Below, one piece after another: positions 9,298-17,744 of a DNA stretch of 64,000 bases (the stretch's first letter is position 1; the number at the start of each line of letters is the position of its first letter). Where the stretch lies: assembly GCF_007655005.1 (NCBI RefSeq), contig NZ_SZVW01000016.1:124001-188000 (forward strand), read 5' to 3'. Source of the stretch: Streptomyces tibetensis. GTDB lineage: Bacteria > Actinomycetota > Actinomycetes > Streptomycetales > Streptomycetaceae. The translations under genes and the position numbers were made by a program. A model generated the notes under the pieces. It had not been told where the DNA came from, did no database searches, and worked only from the letters and a program-made list of their open reading frames with translations.

Positions 9298-9621
9298 ATG
9301 CTGCCTGGCCAGTCGAAGCTCGAGTTGTACGCCGCGCTGCGGCGCGACTCCCGCGAGGGCATGTCGAACCGGGCGTTGCAGTGCAAGTACGGCGTCACCT
9401 GGAGCACGGTCAACAAGGCCCTGACCTCGGCTTGGCCGCAGCCACGCACGCCAACCGCTTCGGCGCGGCCGTCGAAGCTGGATCCGTTCACGCCGCTGAT
9501 CGACGAGATCCTGCTCATTGATCTGGATGCGACCAGGAAACAGCGCCACACCGCCCCCCCGGATCTACCGCCGTCTGATCGACGAGCACTCCTCGTCCGA
9601 GGCGTTGCGTTGACCACTTGA
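9298..9621 (+). pseudogene. istA: IS21 transposase IstA, N-terminal fragment, frameshifted
   Basis: ATG 9298 with AGGAG nine bases upstream opens MLPGQSKLELYAALRRDS. LYAALRRDSREGMS and CKYGVTWSTVNKALTSAWP form the N-terminal helix-turn-helix of Streptomyces IstA proteins, and KLDPFTPLIDEILLIDLDA continues the family text. The frame slips in the run of C residues near 9553-9560. One base less would give APRIYRRLIDEHSSSEALR, the expected IstA continuation. Homology stops at about 9620, before the DDE catalytic domain. Confidence 0.8.
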
Positions 9622-9695
9622 ACCCGCACCGATGAGAGGGCGCAAGCGTCCTGCGAGCTACCGCGCGGGCCGGCCAGGGACTGACGGTCCGGTGT

Positions 9696-10451
9696 TTATA
9701 CCTTGCTCGCGACCACCATGTAGTTCTCGGCCTCAAGATCGAACGTGCTCAGTTCCGTCTGGAGTCCGACCCGGTGCAGCTCGACTTCGAGTTCCTCGTA
9801 CCGGTAGGGCCAGCAGGACAGCAGTTCCGAGCGGACAAGAACCAACCCGGTCGCATCAACTTGCGCGATCGCAATCTCGATGTGGTGCTCCTCCTCCCAA
9901 TGCGGCGCAATCTCCCAGCGGTAGACCACGACGGCATCGCGACCGTTCCGGCGGACGAGTCGGTCACTGATCTCCAGCCGGGAACCTCTGGCCCTCACGA
10001 GTTCCCAAGTGCGGGATGTGAGTACCAAGCGCCCGCCGGGGCGCAGAAGCCGTGACATCGACTCCAGAGCAGCACCCCTGCCTGTCGCGCCCGTGGCATG
10101 GTGAAGCGAGTTGCCAACGCAGAACACCATGTCGAACGTGTTGTCCTGGAAATGGTCGGGCAACTTTTCCCAGTTCGCCCGTACGGCCCGGACGGATGCC
10201 CCGAACTCCTCAGACAACTCTGCAGTCCGACGAACCATCGCCTCGCTGGCGTCAGTTGCGACAACCTGCATGCCACGACCGGCGAGGCCAACCGCCAACT
10301 GTCCGGTTCCGCACGAACAGTCGAGGACGTGAGCGTTCGACGGCAGGAGATTGAGGACGTCGTCGAACGACGCAGCGAACTCGGCTGGAGGCAATTTTGC
10401 ATCCGAGATGAGCCATTCGTACACCTCGGCAAGCACGTCATAACCTGTCAC
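9696..10451 (-). CDS. Class I SAM-dependent methyltransferase
   Basis: A 251-residue cytosolic methyltransferase. The SAM-binding motif I is VLDCSCGTGQLAVGLAGRG (about residues 42-60), followed by motif II VVATDAS and a motif IV/post-I region NTFDMVFCVGNSLHHA, then LRPGGRLVLTSR. This resembles the glycine-N-methyltransferase-like group; substrate unknown. GTG 10451 is preferred because GGAGG lies eight bases upstream; an upstream in-frame GTG at 10469 has no site. The gene lies antisense between the two halves of istA and its codon use looks less GC-rich than its neighbours, which suggests it was acquired. A TTGCTC...TACCGT pair about 18 bp apart upstream could be its promoter. Confidence 0.8.
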   Translation of the reverse strand: MTGYDVLAEVYEWLISDAKLPPAEFAASFDDVLNLLPSNAHVLDCSCGTGQLAVGLAGRGMQVVATDASEAMVRRTAELSEEFGASVRAVRANWEKLPDHFQDNTFDMVFCVGNSLHHATGATGRGAALESMSRLLRPGGRLVLTSRTWELVRARGSRLEISDRLVRRNGRDAVVVYRWEIAPHWEEEHHIEIAIAQVDATGLVLVRSELLSCWPYRYEELEVELHRVGLQTELSTFDLEAENYMVVASKV

Positions 10452-10601
10452 AACCACCACCTCCGTCACGTGGCAGACTCACGGTAGGACGTCAGTCCAT
10501 CAGCGGAGCAAGCCGGGCACCAATGGTTTTCGCAAGGATGGCTGTGACGGTGTTTGTGGGTTGTCAGTTGTCCGTCTGAGTGGATGTCACCGGCTGGTGT
10601 G

Positions 10602-11351
10602 AAGCCGTTGCCCGTCGAGACGTTCGAGACCGGCCGCTGGTTCACTCCACGGGTCGACCGGTTCTCCCAGATCACCGTCCGCACCAACCGTTACTCGGTC
10701 CCGACCCGGTTCATCGGCCGCCAGGTCCGGGTCTTGCTGCACGCCTCCGCGCTTGTGGTGTTCGACGGCCGTACCGAGATCGCCCAGCACGAACGGCTGC
10801 TGACCAAGAGCGGATCACGGCTCGAGCTCGATCACTGTCTCGAAGCGCTGCTGCGCAAACCGGGCGCGCTGCCCGGCGCCACGGTCCTCGAACAGGCCGG
10901 GGCCGCAGGCAAGTTCACCCCGATCCACGAAGACTGGTGGACAGCCGCCTGCAACGCCCACGGCGACACGGCCGGCACCCGCGCTCTGATCGAGGGTCTG
11001 CTGCTGAACCGGCACATGCAGCACGACCACGTCGTCGCCGGCCTGGCCGCCGCGCTCCAGGTCGGAGCGCTCACCGCGGACGCGGCCGCGCTGGAAGCCC
11101 GCCGCATCGCCGACAACGACGAACCGACCTCGGCCAAGCCACGACGCCGAGCCACTACCGAGGCAGACCGGGCCGTCGCAGCGACCGTCACCTCGCTGAC
11201 CCAGCGGCGCCTGGCGCAACTGCCCAAAGACACCCGCCGCATGCCTGACGTGTCGATCTACGACCAGCTGCTTCCCATCCGCCGTGGCCGCCGCTGGGCG
11301 CGCGCCGGCCCCGAGACCTACCCAGAAGCCGAGCAGGAAGAAGCCGCCGCC
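10602..11351 (+). pseudogene. istA: IS21 transposase IstA, C-terminal fragment
   Basis: From about 10602 the plus frame resumes IstA text: KPLPVETFETGRWFTPRVDR, RTNRYSVPTRFIGRQVRVLL, then LRKPGALPGATVLEQA and RRLAQLPKDTRRMPDVSIYD. This is the region after the DDE core (roughly residue 300 to the end of a normal protein of about 500). The reading frame is open from TTG 10554 and runs without a stop into istB and beyond. In intact elements istA normally ends close to or overlapping the istB start. Confidence 0.8.
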
Positions 11352-11954
11352 ATGAGCCCTCGCCGCCGGATGAGTGAACAAGCCGCCGAAGCCGCCGTCG
11401 ACCAGGCATGCCGGGTCCTGCGACTGCCCACGATCCGCAACCAGTGTCCCGACCTGGCGGCCAAGGCCGGCAACGACCAGATGTCCTACCTGGTGTTCCT
11501 GGCCGAACTGCTGCTGGCCGAGTGCGACGGCCGCGCCAGGCGCCGCTCCGAACGCCGGATCAAGGCCGCCCAGTTCCCCAGGGAGAAATCGCTGCGCGAG
11601 TTCGACTTCGATGCCAATCCGAACATCGACTCCGCCGTCGTCGGCTCGCTGACCACCTGCGAGTGGGTGAAGAAGGGCCTGCCGCTCTGCCTGATCGGTG
11701 ACTCCGGCACCGGCAAGTCTCACCTGCTGATCGCGCTCGGCACCGAAGCCGCGATGGCAGGTTTCCGGGTGAAATACACCCTGGCATCGAAGCTGGCCAA
11801 CGAGCTGGTCGAGGCCGCCGACGAGAAGATCCTGACCAAGACCATCGCCCGCTACGGCCGCGTCGACCTGCTCCGCATCGACGAACTCGGCTACATGCAA
11901 CTCGACCGCCGCGGCGCCGAACTCCTCTTCCAGGTCCTCACCGAACGCGAGGGG
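11352..11954 (+). pseudogene. istB: IS21 helper ATPase IstB, C-terminally truncated
   Basis: ATG 11352 opens MSPRRRMSEQAAEAAVDQAC. The DnaC-like AAA+ ATPase text is clear: a Walker A GDSGTGKSHLLIALG and a Walker B region VDLLRIDELGYMQLDRRG. It breaks off after ELLFQVLTERE at about 11954, losing the last 50-60 residues (the usual IASNE... sensor and C-terminal segment). From there the same frame continues as a different protein. IstB in intact IS21 elements stimulates target capture by IstA; this fragment lacks part of the ATPase core. Confidence 0.8.
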
Positions 11955-14612
11955 CTGGCGGTTCTGCTCATGGAAGCCAACCACGTGGTCACCGTGGAGA
12001 CGCTGGTGCACCGGCTGTGGGGGGACAGCCCGCCCGGCCGTGCGCGCAACACGCTCCAGAACTATGTCCTGCGCCTGCGTCGGGCCCTCGGTTGCCCGGT
12101 GGGCGGTGCGCCCGTGCTGACCCGCCCCCACGGCTATGTGATCGAGACCGTGCCGGACGCCCTGGACCTGCACCGTTTCACCGCCCTGGTCCGGCAGGGG
12201 CGCACGGCTCTCGCCGACGAGCTGGGCGTCGCGCCCGGGGCCGGGCTGCGGCAGGTCCACCGGCGGCTGCTGACAGCCACCCCGGACCTGATCGAGGCAA
12301 GGGCGGTGAGGGCGGCCTTACCGTCCCGGGACGTCGATATGCCGGTCGAGATGACGTCGTTCGTCGGCCGTGAGACACAGGTGGCCGAGGCGCGGCGCCT
12401 GCTGGGGACCGCCCGGCTCGTCACCCTCACCGGCGTGGGCGGGGTCGGCAAGACGCGGCTTGCCCTGCGGGTCGCCGCCGAGGTGGCCCCGTCCTTCGCC
12501 GACGGGGTCCGGCTCGCCGACCTCGCTCCACTGAGCGACGCGGACCTCCTGGACCGGACCGTGTCGGAGGCGCTCGGACTGCGTGACCAGTCGGCACGCC
12601 CTGCCGTGGACGCCATGGTCAGCCATCTGCGCGACCGCAGCCTCCTTCTCGTCCTGGACAACTGCGAGCACATGGTGGAACACGTCGCCGGGCTTGTGCT
12701 GAGGCTCGCGCGTGCGGCACCCGGCCTGCGCGTCCTGGCCACGAGCCGGCAGCGTCTGCGGACACCCGGCGAACACGTACTGACCGTGCCGGCACTCAGC
12801 CTGCCCGCCGCGAAGGGCCAAGCGCGCGGCGCCACGGTTCGCCCGGAGGCCGGGACCGAGGGGGCAGTGGCAGGAGCGGCCGATGCCGCAGCCGAAGCGG
12901 ACGATCCGCTGCTGCGCTCCGAGGCCGTGAGGCTCCTCCTGGACCGGGCCGCGGGTTCCGCCCCCGCTTTCCGGCTCACCGCCCGCAACCGGGAGGCGGT
13001 CGCCCAGCTGTGCCTGCGGCTCGACGGCATTCCTCTCGCCATCGAACTGGCCGCGGTGCGCCTGAGCGCGATGACGGCCGAGGAGATCCTGGAGCGCCTC
13101 GACGACCGTTTCCGTCTGCTCTCCCTGCCGCGGCCACAGACGCCGGCCCGCCATCACCACACCCTTCGAGGCATCGTCGACTGGAGTTACGACCTGTGCA
13201 CCGGAGGCGAACGGCTGCTCTGGAACCGGCTGTCCGTGTTCTCCGGCGGCTTCGACCTGGAGGCAGCGGAGACCGTGTGCGCGGGCGAGGGGGTGGCCCG
13301 GGAGGACGTGCTCGATCTGCTGGCCGGGCTGGTCGACAAGTCGATCGTGGTGGTCAACAGCTCCGGTGACCGCGCCAGGTACGGCCTGCTGGAGACCATT
13401 CGCCAGTACGGCCGGCAACGCCTCCAGGAAGAGGACGGCACGACTCGGTTGCGCGTGCGGCACAGCGAGTACTACCGGCTGACCACCGTACGGGCCGGGC
13501 GCTCATGGTGCGGACCACGTGAAGTCGACTGGCTCGTCCGGCTGCGTACCGAACTGCCCAACCTCCGCACGGCCCTCGACTACTGCGCGAGCAGGGACGA
13601 CCTGGCGAAGGCCGGCCTGGAGATCGCCGTGAACCTGGCCCGCACGCGGTGCTGGTTCTTCAGCAGCACGCTGGGGGAGGGGCGGCACTGGCTGGAGCGG
13701 CTGCTCGCCACCGGCCCCGAGCGGTCTCCCGCACAGGATGTACCGGACCCGTCGGCCGAGACGGACCCGGGCGCGTCGACACTGATCGTCGGCGCTCTGG
13801 CGATGAAGGCGTGGATCGCGCTCTGCCAGGGAGACAACCCCGCGGCTGAGACGTTCCTGGCCGAATGCCGGGCCTCGGCGCAGGAGTTGCCGGATGTCGC
13901 GTCGGTGGCGCCGGTGACGTACATCGAGGGAGCGCACGCCATGCTCGTCAGAGGCGACCAGGCCAGCAGGGAGCTGCTGGCCGAGGCGCGGGACCGGTTC
14001 CGCACCGGCGGGCAGGCCGGCGACGCGCACATGGCGACGATGCTGTGGGCGATGGCAGAGGCGTTCTTCGGGACCCGCGCTTCGGCCTCGGCAGCTCGGG
14101 ACGTGTACGTCGCCGAGGCCGAGGCGAGCGGAGCCGAATGGGCCCGTACCTGGGCTCTGTGGTGCACGGGGCTCGTGGAGCTGCGACACGGCGAAGCGGA
14201 GAGAGCCTTGGCTCCCTTGCAGGAGGCCCTCGCGCAGCAGCAGGCGATCGGTGACAGCTGGGGACCGGTCTGGGGCCTGGAGGCACTGGCCTGGGCGGTA
14301 GCGGCCACCGGCGACTGCACCCGGGCGGCGTGGCTCCTGGGCGCCGCCCACCGCATGCGTCGGGACACGGGCGTGGCATTGACCGGCCTGCGCCCGTTCC
14401 ACGAGGCGCACCGCACCGCCGAGGGGCGGGTCCGCGGATCGCTGGGCAGCGCGGAGTACACGGCGGCCTGGTCCCGGGGCGCCTTGGCCGAGGACGCCCT
14501 GCGACAGGCGTGGACGTGCGCGCCCAGGGAGTCATCAGCCGGACCGGCAGGCTCCGACGGACCTCGACGGATGCGAACGGCCGGTGGGCCGCTCCACCGC
14601 AGCGAGAGTTGA
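11955..14612 (+). pseudogene. AfsR/SARP-like ATPase regulator, N-truncated and fused to IS21 frame
   Basis: From LAVLLMEANHVVTVETLVHR the sequence is an AfsR-type regulator: remainder of the OmpR-like winged helix (LWGDSPPGRARNTLQNYVLR), a shortened BTAD domain, an NB-ARC/STAND ATPase (Walker A GVGGVGKT, Walker B SLLLVLDNCEHM, then ATSRQRL and LDGIPLAIELAAVRL) and C-terminal TPR-like helices. The first winged-helix strands, normally upstream of LAVLL, are replaced by IstB. The BTAD text jumps from HRFTALVRQGRTAL to ADELGVAPGAGLRQVHR, skipping about 100 residues present in normal BTAD domains. The whole open frame from 10554 to 14612 would encode a 1352-residue IstA-IstB-regulator chimera. Normal function as a DNA-binding activator is unlikely; an internal start giving an ATPase-TPR protein is possible. 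Confidence 0.75.
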
Positions 14613-14940
14613 TCACCGACTCGCCGTCCGTGCACCGGCCCGCCACCGCCCGCCCCCACCGTGCCGCACGCCGCAGCGGAATCGGGCACCGCACGGGAGG
14701 TACCTCTGCTGCACGCACAGGACGGGAGAGTCACTCCTTCACCGCACGCATGCCGGTCAGGGACCTGCGACGGGGACGGCGGACGCGGACATCCGCGCCG
14801 ACGACGGGAGTTGCGTCCCCGTTCCGGCCACGAAGGGGGTGTCCGGCACCCGCTGGTTCTGCGCCTACCGGCTCGGCCGCCCCTACTACGCCAAGCCGTT
14901 ACGGAACGGCCCGGGGGGGGGCGCTCCCCACGGTGTCCAC
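14613..14940. other. Intergenic stretch between chimeric regulator and sirtuin gene
   Basis: No supported gene in 328 bases between two convergent genes. One plus-strand frame holds a protein-like phrase, VSGTRWFCAYRLGRPYYAKP (about 14838-14897), without a credible start or end; it may be a remnant. A run of nine G at 14910-14919 is a slippage-prone tract. No strong terminator hairpin is obvious. Confidence 0.4.
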
Positions 14941-15825
14941 TCAGTCGACGGGGATACCCAGCCGCAGCGAGACGGAGCACAGAGCTGAGCCCAACGGGAG
15001 AGAAATCCTGGTGAGGGCGTGCTGGTCGCCGCGGGTCTGATCCCGGTTGACGATCAGTACCGGCTTCCCGGCCAGAGCCGCCTGGCGGACGAAGCGGAGA
15101 CCGGACATCACGGTCAGCGAGGAGCCCAGGACCAGTAGCGAGGTCGCCGTACGGACCAGCTCGCGGCAGTGCTCGACTCGCTGCGGCGGAACGGATTCGC
15201 CGAAGAACACGACGTCCGGTTTGAGGATGCCGCCGCATGCCGTGCAGGGAACCACGCGGAAGCCTGCGACCTGGTCGTCCGTGAGGTCGGCGTCCCCGTC
15301 GGGGTTGATTCCGGCGGCCACGGGCTCGAACCCCGGGTTGGCCTCCTCGAGCCGCACGGCGAGTTCGCGGCGCGGGGTGCGGGCGCCGCAGGAAAGACAG
15401 ACGACCCGGGCCAGGGATCCGTGCAGTTCCACGACGTCCTCGCTGCCGGCGGCCTGGTGCAGGCCGTCCACGTTCTGGGTGACGACACCCGAGAGGAGGC
15501 CGTGCCGCCCGAAGGCGGCCACGGCCCGGTGCCCGGCATTGGGGCGGGCTCGGCCGAAGGTGCGCCAGCCGAGGTGGCTGCGTGCCCAGTACCGGCGCCG
15601 GGCCTGGGGGGCGGCGGTGAAGTCCTGGTAGGTCATCGGAGTGTGCCGGCTCAGGCTCCCTCCCTCGCCCCGGTAGTCGGGAATGCCCGATTCCGTGGAG
15701 ATGCCCGCGCCGCTGAGCACCAGCACCCCGCCGCTGCGCAGCACATCGACGACCGGCTCGGGATCCGTGCTGCCCGGCGGCAGGTCCTCGGCAGGGGTCC
15801 AGCTCAAGGTGGGACGCATGCGCAT
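14941..15825 (-). CDS. Sir2-family NAD-dependent protein deacylase
   Basis: A 294-residue sirtuin. From ATG 15825 the visible motifs are GAGIS (about 39-43) with SGIPDYRG, the NAD site TQNVDGLH (about 116-123), catalytic His135 in VELHGSL, zinc cysteines at about 143/146 (CLSC) and 194/197 (CTAC), and VLGSSLTV near the end. The order and spacing fit class II (SIRT4-like) bacterial sirtuins. These remove acetyl or longer acyl groups from lysines with NAD consumption. Upstream in-frame codons exist to 15900, but the arginine-rich leader SRRRRRSR is atypical, and ATG at 15825 or 15819 is more likely. It is the terminal leftward gene before the chimeric regulator. Confidence 0.9.
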   Translation of the reverse strand: MRMRPTLSWTPAEDLPPGSTDPEPVVDVLRSGGVLVLSGAGISTESGIPDYRGEGGSLSRHTPMTYQDFTAAPQARRRYWARSHLGWRTFGRARPNAGHRAVAAFGRHGLLSGVVTQNVDGLHQAAGSEDVVELHGSLARVVCLSCGARTPRRELAVRLEEANPGFEPVAAGINPDGDADLTDDQVAGFRVVPCTACGGILKPDVVFFGESVPPQRVEHCRELVRTATSLLVLGSSLTVMSGLRFVRQAALAGKPVLIVNRDQTRGDQHALTRISLPLGSALCSVSLRLGIPVD

Positions 15826-15920
15826 GCCGTCAGGGTACGGAACAGCGGGCCGCGACCGCCTGCGACGACGGCTCCTGCGCGTCGAGGCCTCCGCGGCCAC
15901 AAGCGCGCCCGGGTGGGGTG

Positions 15921-16499
15921 TCAGAGCATGGCAAGCCGGTCCACCAACAGCTCCACCCTCGGCTCGATGACCTCCGGCGGCAGCCGTCCCGCCCGGGTCA
16001 GGGTCGCCATGCCGTGCAGGGATGCCCAGAACACCTCGGTGAAGAGTCCCGGGTCGACGCCCTCCCCGGCGACCTCGCCCAGGCTCTCCAGCAGCGCGGC
16101 GAAGGCGTCCTTCAGAGGCTCCGGGGTGTCCTCCTGCGCGAAGGCCAGGCCGCCGTCGAGCTGGAACAAGGCGTCGTAGACCGCCGGGTTGCGTGCGGCG
16201 AAGTCGAGGTAGGCGCGGGCGAGAGCGGTGACCCGCTCGCGCGGGCGGGTCACTCCGGAGGTCGCGGCACGCATCGCCACGGCCATCTCGGCGGCGCCTT
16301 CGAGGGCGACGGCGCCGATGATCTCGCGTTTGCCGCGGAAGTGGCTGTAGAGGACGGGCTGGCTGTATTCGATGCGCTCAGCGAGCCGGCGGGTGGTGAC
16401 CGCGTCCCAGCCCTGCTGCTCTGCGAGTTCGCGGGCTGTCGCCACGATGAGGCGCTCGCGCTCCGCCCGTTCGCGCTGCTTGCGTTCCTGTACCGACAT
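15921..16499 (-). CDS. TetR/AcrR-family transcriptional regulator
   Basis: A 192-residue repressor with the TetR helix-turn-helix near the N-terminus: TARELAEQQGWDAVTTRRLA then YSQPVLYSHFRGKREII (about residues 20-62). The C-terminal domain (LDFAARNPAVYDALFQLDGG) is of the WHG or TetR_C_13 type. It is divergent from the DUF1772 gene with only about 90 bp between starts; that gap holds several CTAGC/GCTAG palindromes, so it probably represses both itself and the membrane-protein gene. Inducer unknown. Confidence 0.88.
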   Translation of the reverse strand: MSVQERKQRERAERERLIVATARELAEQQGWDAVTTRRLAERIEYSQPVLYSHFRGKREIIGAVALEGAAEMAVAMRAATSGVTRPRERVTALARAYLDFAARNPAVYDALFQLDGGLAFAQEDTPEPLKDAFAALLESLGEVAGEGVDPGLFTEVFWASLHGMATLTRAGRLPPEVIEPRVELLVDRLAML

Positions 16500-16509
16500 G
16501 ACTCAGATC

Positions 16510-16573
16510 CTAGCACCGCTAGACAATCGAGCGACAGTAGGTCTAGCGTTGCCTCATCGGCTAGCGACGCTAG
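16510..16573. promoter_or_regulatory. Repeated CTAGC/GCTAG operators between divergent TetR and DUF1772 genes
   Basis: CTAGCACCGCTAG (16510-16522) and CTAGCGACGCTAG (16561-16573) are perfect palindromes apart from their 3-bp and 1-bp centres, and a further half-site CTAGCGT begins at 16543. They fill the gap between the two starts and sit upstream of the DUF1772 ribosome site (AGGAGG, 16578 on). This is the expected layout for a TetR repressor controlling a divergent promoter pair. Confidence 0.7.
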
Positions 16574-16591
16574 ATTCCAGGAGGGGTCATC

Positions 16592-17038
16592 ATGCTCAAC
16601 GCACTCGAGGTCTTCACCACCGTGGTCGTCGGCCTGATGGTGGGGGTGGAGTTCTCCGTCGCCTTCGTCATCAACCGCATCCTCGATGCCCTCCCTGAGG
16701 ACAGCGGCCAACTCGGCCGCGCTCACGGGGGCCGCATGCTCGGCGCCGTGATGCCGGTCTGGTACATCGGCTCACTCGTCCTCGTCGGCATCTGGGCCGT
16801 CGCCGGGTGGAGCCACCACGGCACCGGCATGGTCGTCACCGCCGGCGTGCTGCTGATCCTCAGCGTGATCATGTCGGTTCTGCTGCTCGTCCCGATCAAC
16901 AACCAGGCCAAGACGTGGACCCCTGAGAACCGGCCCGCCGACTGGAAAGAGCAGATGAACCGCTGGGACCGCTTCCACTACGTCCGCGTCGCCGTCATCG
17001 TCGCCGCCTTCGCCCTGCTGGTCGCCGCCCTCACCTGA
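16592..17038 (+). CDS. DUF1772 membrane protein
   Basis: A 148-residue protein with four predicted membrane helices (about 5-28, 52-72, 78-102, 127-147) and the family's polar stretch NQAKTWTPENRPADWKEQMN followed by RWDRFHYVR between helices 3 and 4, which matches DUF1772. Members include anthrone-oxygenase-like proteins, but most have no known role. ATG 16592 follows an AGGAGG site. It is divergent from a TetR gene whose presumed operators overlap its promoter, so it is probably induced by that regulator's ligand and may protect against, or modify, a hydrophobic compound. Confidence 0.8.
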   Translation: MLNALEVFTTVVVGLMVGVEFSVAFVINRILDALPEDSGQLGRAHGGRMLGAVMPVWYIGSLVLVGIWAVAGWSHHGTGMVVTAGVLLILSVIMSVLLLVPINNQAKTWTPENRPADWKEQMNRWDRFHYVRVAVIVAAFALLVAALT

Positions 17039-17111
17039 GCCCTGATCAGGCTCCGCACGGCACAGCAGGCTCCACGGAACCCGGCTGACGAAGACCGCGA
17101 GGGTAAGAACA

Positions 17112-17354
17112 GTGTCGCTGAAGGACATGCCCGCCCTGTTCGCCGCCTTCATCCGCTTCATCGTGTACGAGCTGAAGCGCGTGGGCCGCGAGGCCCAACT
17201 CGCCGCGCTCGCCGACGCCGTCCGCGAGGTGGTCGCCCTCGCTCCTTCCCGCTCTCGCCGAGCCTCCCGGCAACCCGCTTCGGACCAGGGCCGGGAGAGC
17301 CGTTATCGGAAGGAGAGGTTTGGCCGGGCGGGATCGGCGTACCCGATGACTTAA
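17112..17354 (+). CDS. Small hypothetical protein (uncertain)
   Basis: GTG 17112 with GAGGG eight bases upstream opens an 80-residue frame. The first half, LFAAFIRFIVYELKRVGREA, looks like an amphipathic helix with hydrophobic and basic faces, and the second half is basic and low in complexity. No family is recognised. It lies between the DUF1772 and GlsB genes on the same strand. It may be a real small protein or a decayed piece. Confidence 0.35.
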   Translation: MSLKDMPALFAAFIRFIVYELKRVGREAQLAALADAVREVVALAPSRSRRASRQPASDQGRESRYRKERFGRAGSAYPMT

Positions 17355-17387
17355 CGAAATCCTTATACGACGAAGCGGAGACGCACC

Positions 17388-17666
17388 ATGGGCATCATTG
17401 CTTGGATCATCATCGGGCTCCTCGCCGGCGCCATCGCCAAGGCCCTGATGCCGGGCAAGGACCCGGGCGGCATCATCGTCACGATGCTCATCGGTATCGT
17501 CGGCGGTCTGCTCGGCGGCTGGCTCGGCAAGGTCATCTTCGGCGTGGACTCCATCGACGGGTTCTTCGAGATCTCCACGTGGATCGCCGCGATCGTCGGC
17601 TCCCTCATCCTGCTCGCCCTTTACCGCCTCGTCACCGGCAACCGGCGCTCGCATCGGCACGCCTGA
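17388..17666 (+). CDS. GlsB/YeaQ/YmgE-family stress response membrane protein
   Basis: A 92-residue integral membrane protein with three hydrophobic helices and the family signature GLLAGAIAKALMPGKDPGG followed by GIVGGLLGGWLG. The short basic tail NRRSHRHA is cytosolic or external. The family (transglycosylase-associated protein, Pfam Transgly_assoc) is linked to envelope stress in several bacteria, but its biochemistry is unknown. ATG 17388 follows GCGGAG. Transcription ends in a perfect 26-bp inverted repeat just downstream. Confidence 0.88.
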   Translation: MGIIAWIIIGLLAGAIAKALMPGKDPGGIIVTMLIGIVGGLLGGWLGKVIFGVDSIDGFFEISTWIAAIVGSLILLALYRLVTGNRRSHRHA

Positions 17667-17688
17667 CCCGCAGAAGGCAGACGCCACC

Positions 17689-17744
17689 GAACACGTGCCG
17701 ATGGCTCCTCCCTTTCACAAGGGAGGAGCCATCGGCACGTGTTC
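17689..17744. terminator. Perfect 26-bp inverted repeat, bidirectional terminator
   Basis: Arms 17689-17714 and 17719-17744 are exact reverse complements around a TCAC loop. It lies between the convergent ends of the GlsB gene and the gene ending at 17743, and its right arm overlaps that gene's stop codon. Streptomyces convergent terminators often lack a U-tract, as here. Confidence 0.85.

Larger units (their letters stand above)
9242..11954 (+). mobile_element. Degenerate IS21-family element with a methyltransferase gene inside
   Basis: The pieces of an IS21-type element lie in order: istA N-terminal part (9298-9621), a foreign methyltransferase gene on the minus strand, istA C-terminal part (about 10602-11351) and istB (11352 to about 11954, truncated). 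A likely left end begins near GTCAGTTGTTCGT at 9242; a similar string, GTCAGTTGTCCGT, recurs at 10562, just before istA resumes, which hints at recombination between end-like repeats. The right end is missing: istB breaks off in mid-domain and continues in frame into a regulator. The element cannot transpose, because the DDE catalytic core of IstA is absent. Confidence 0.75.
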
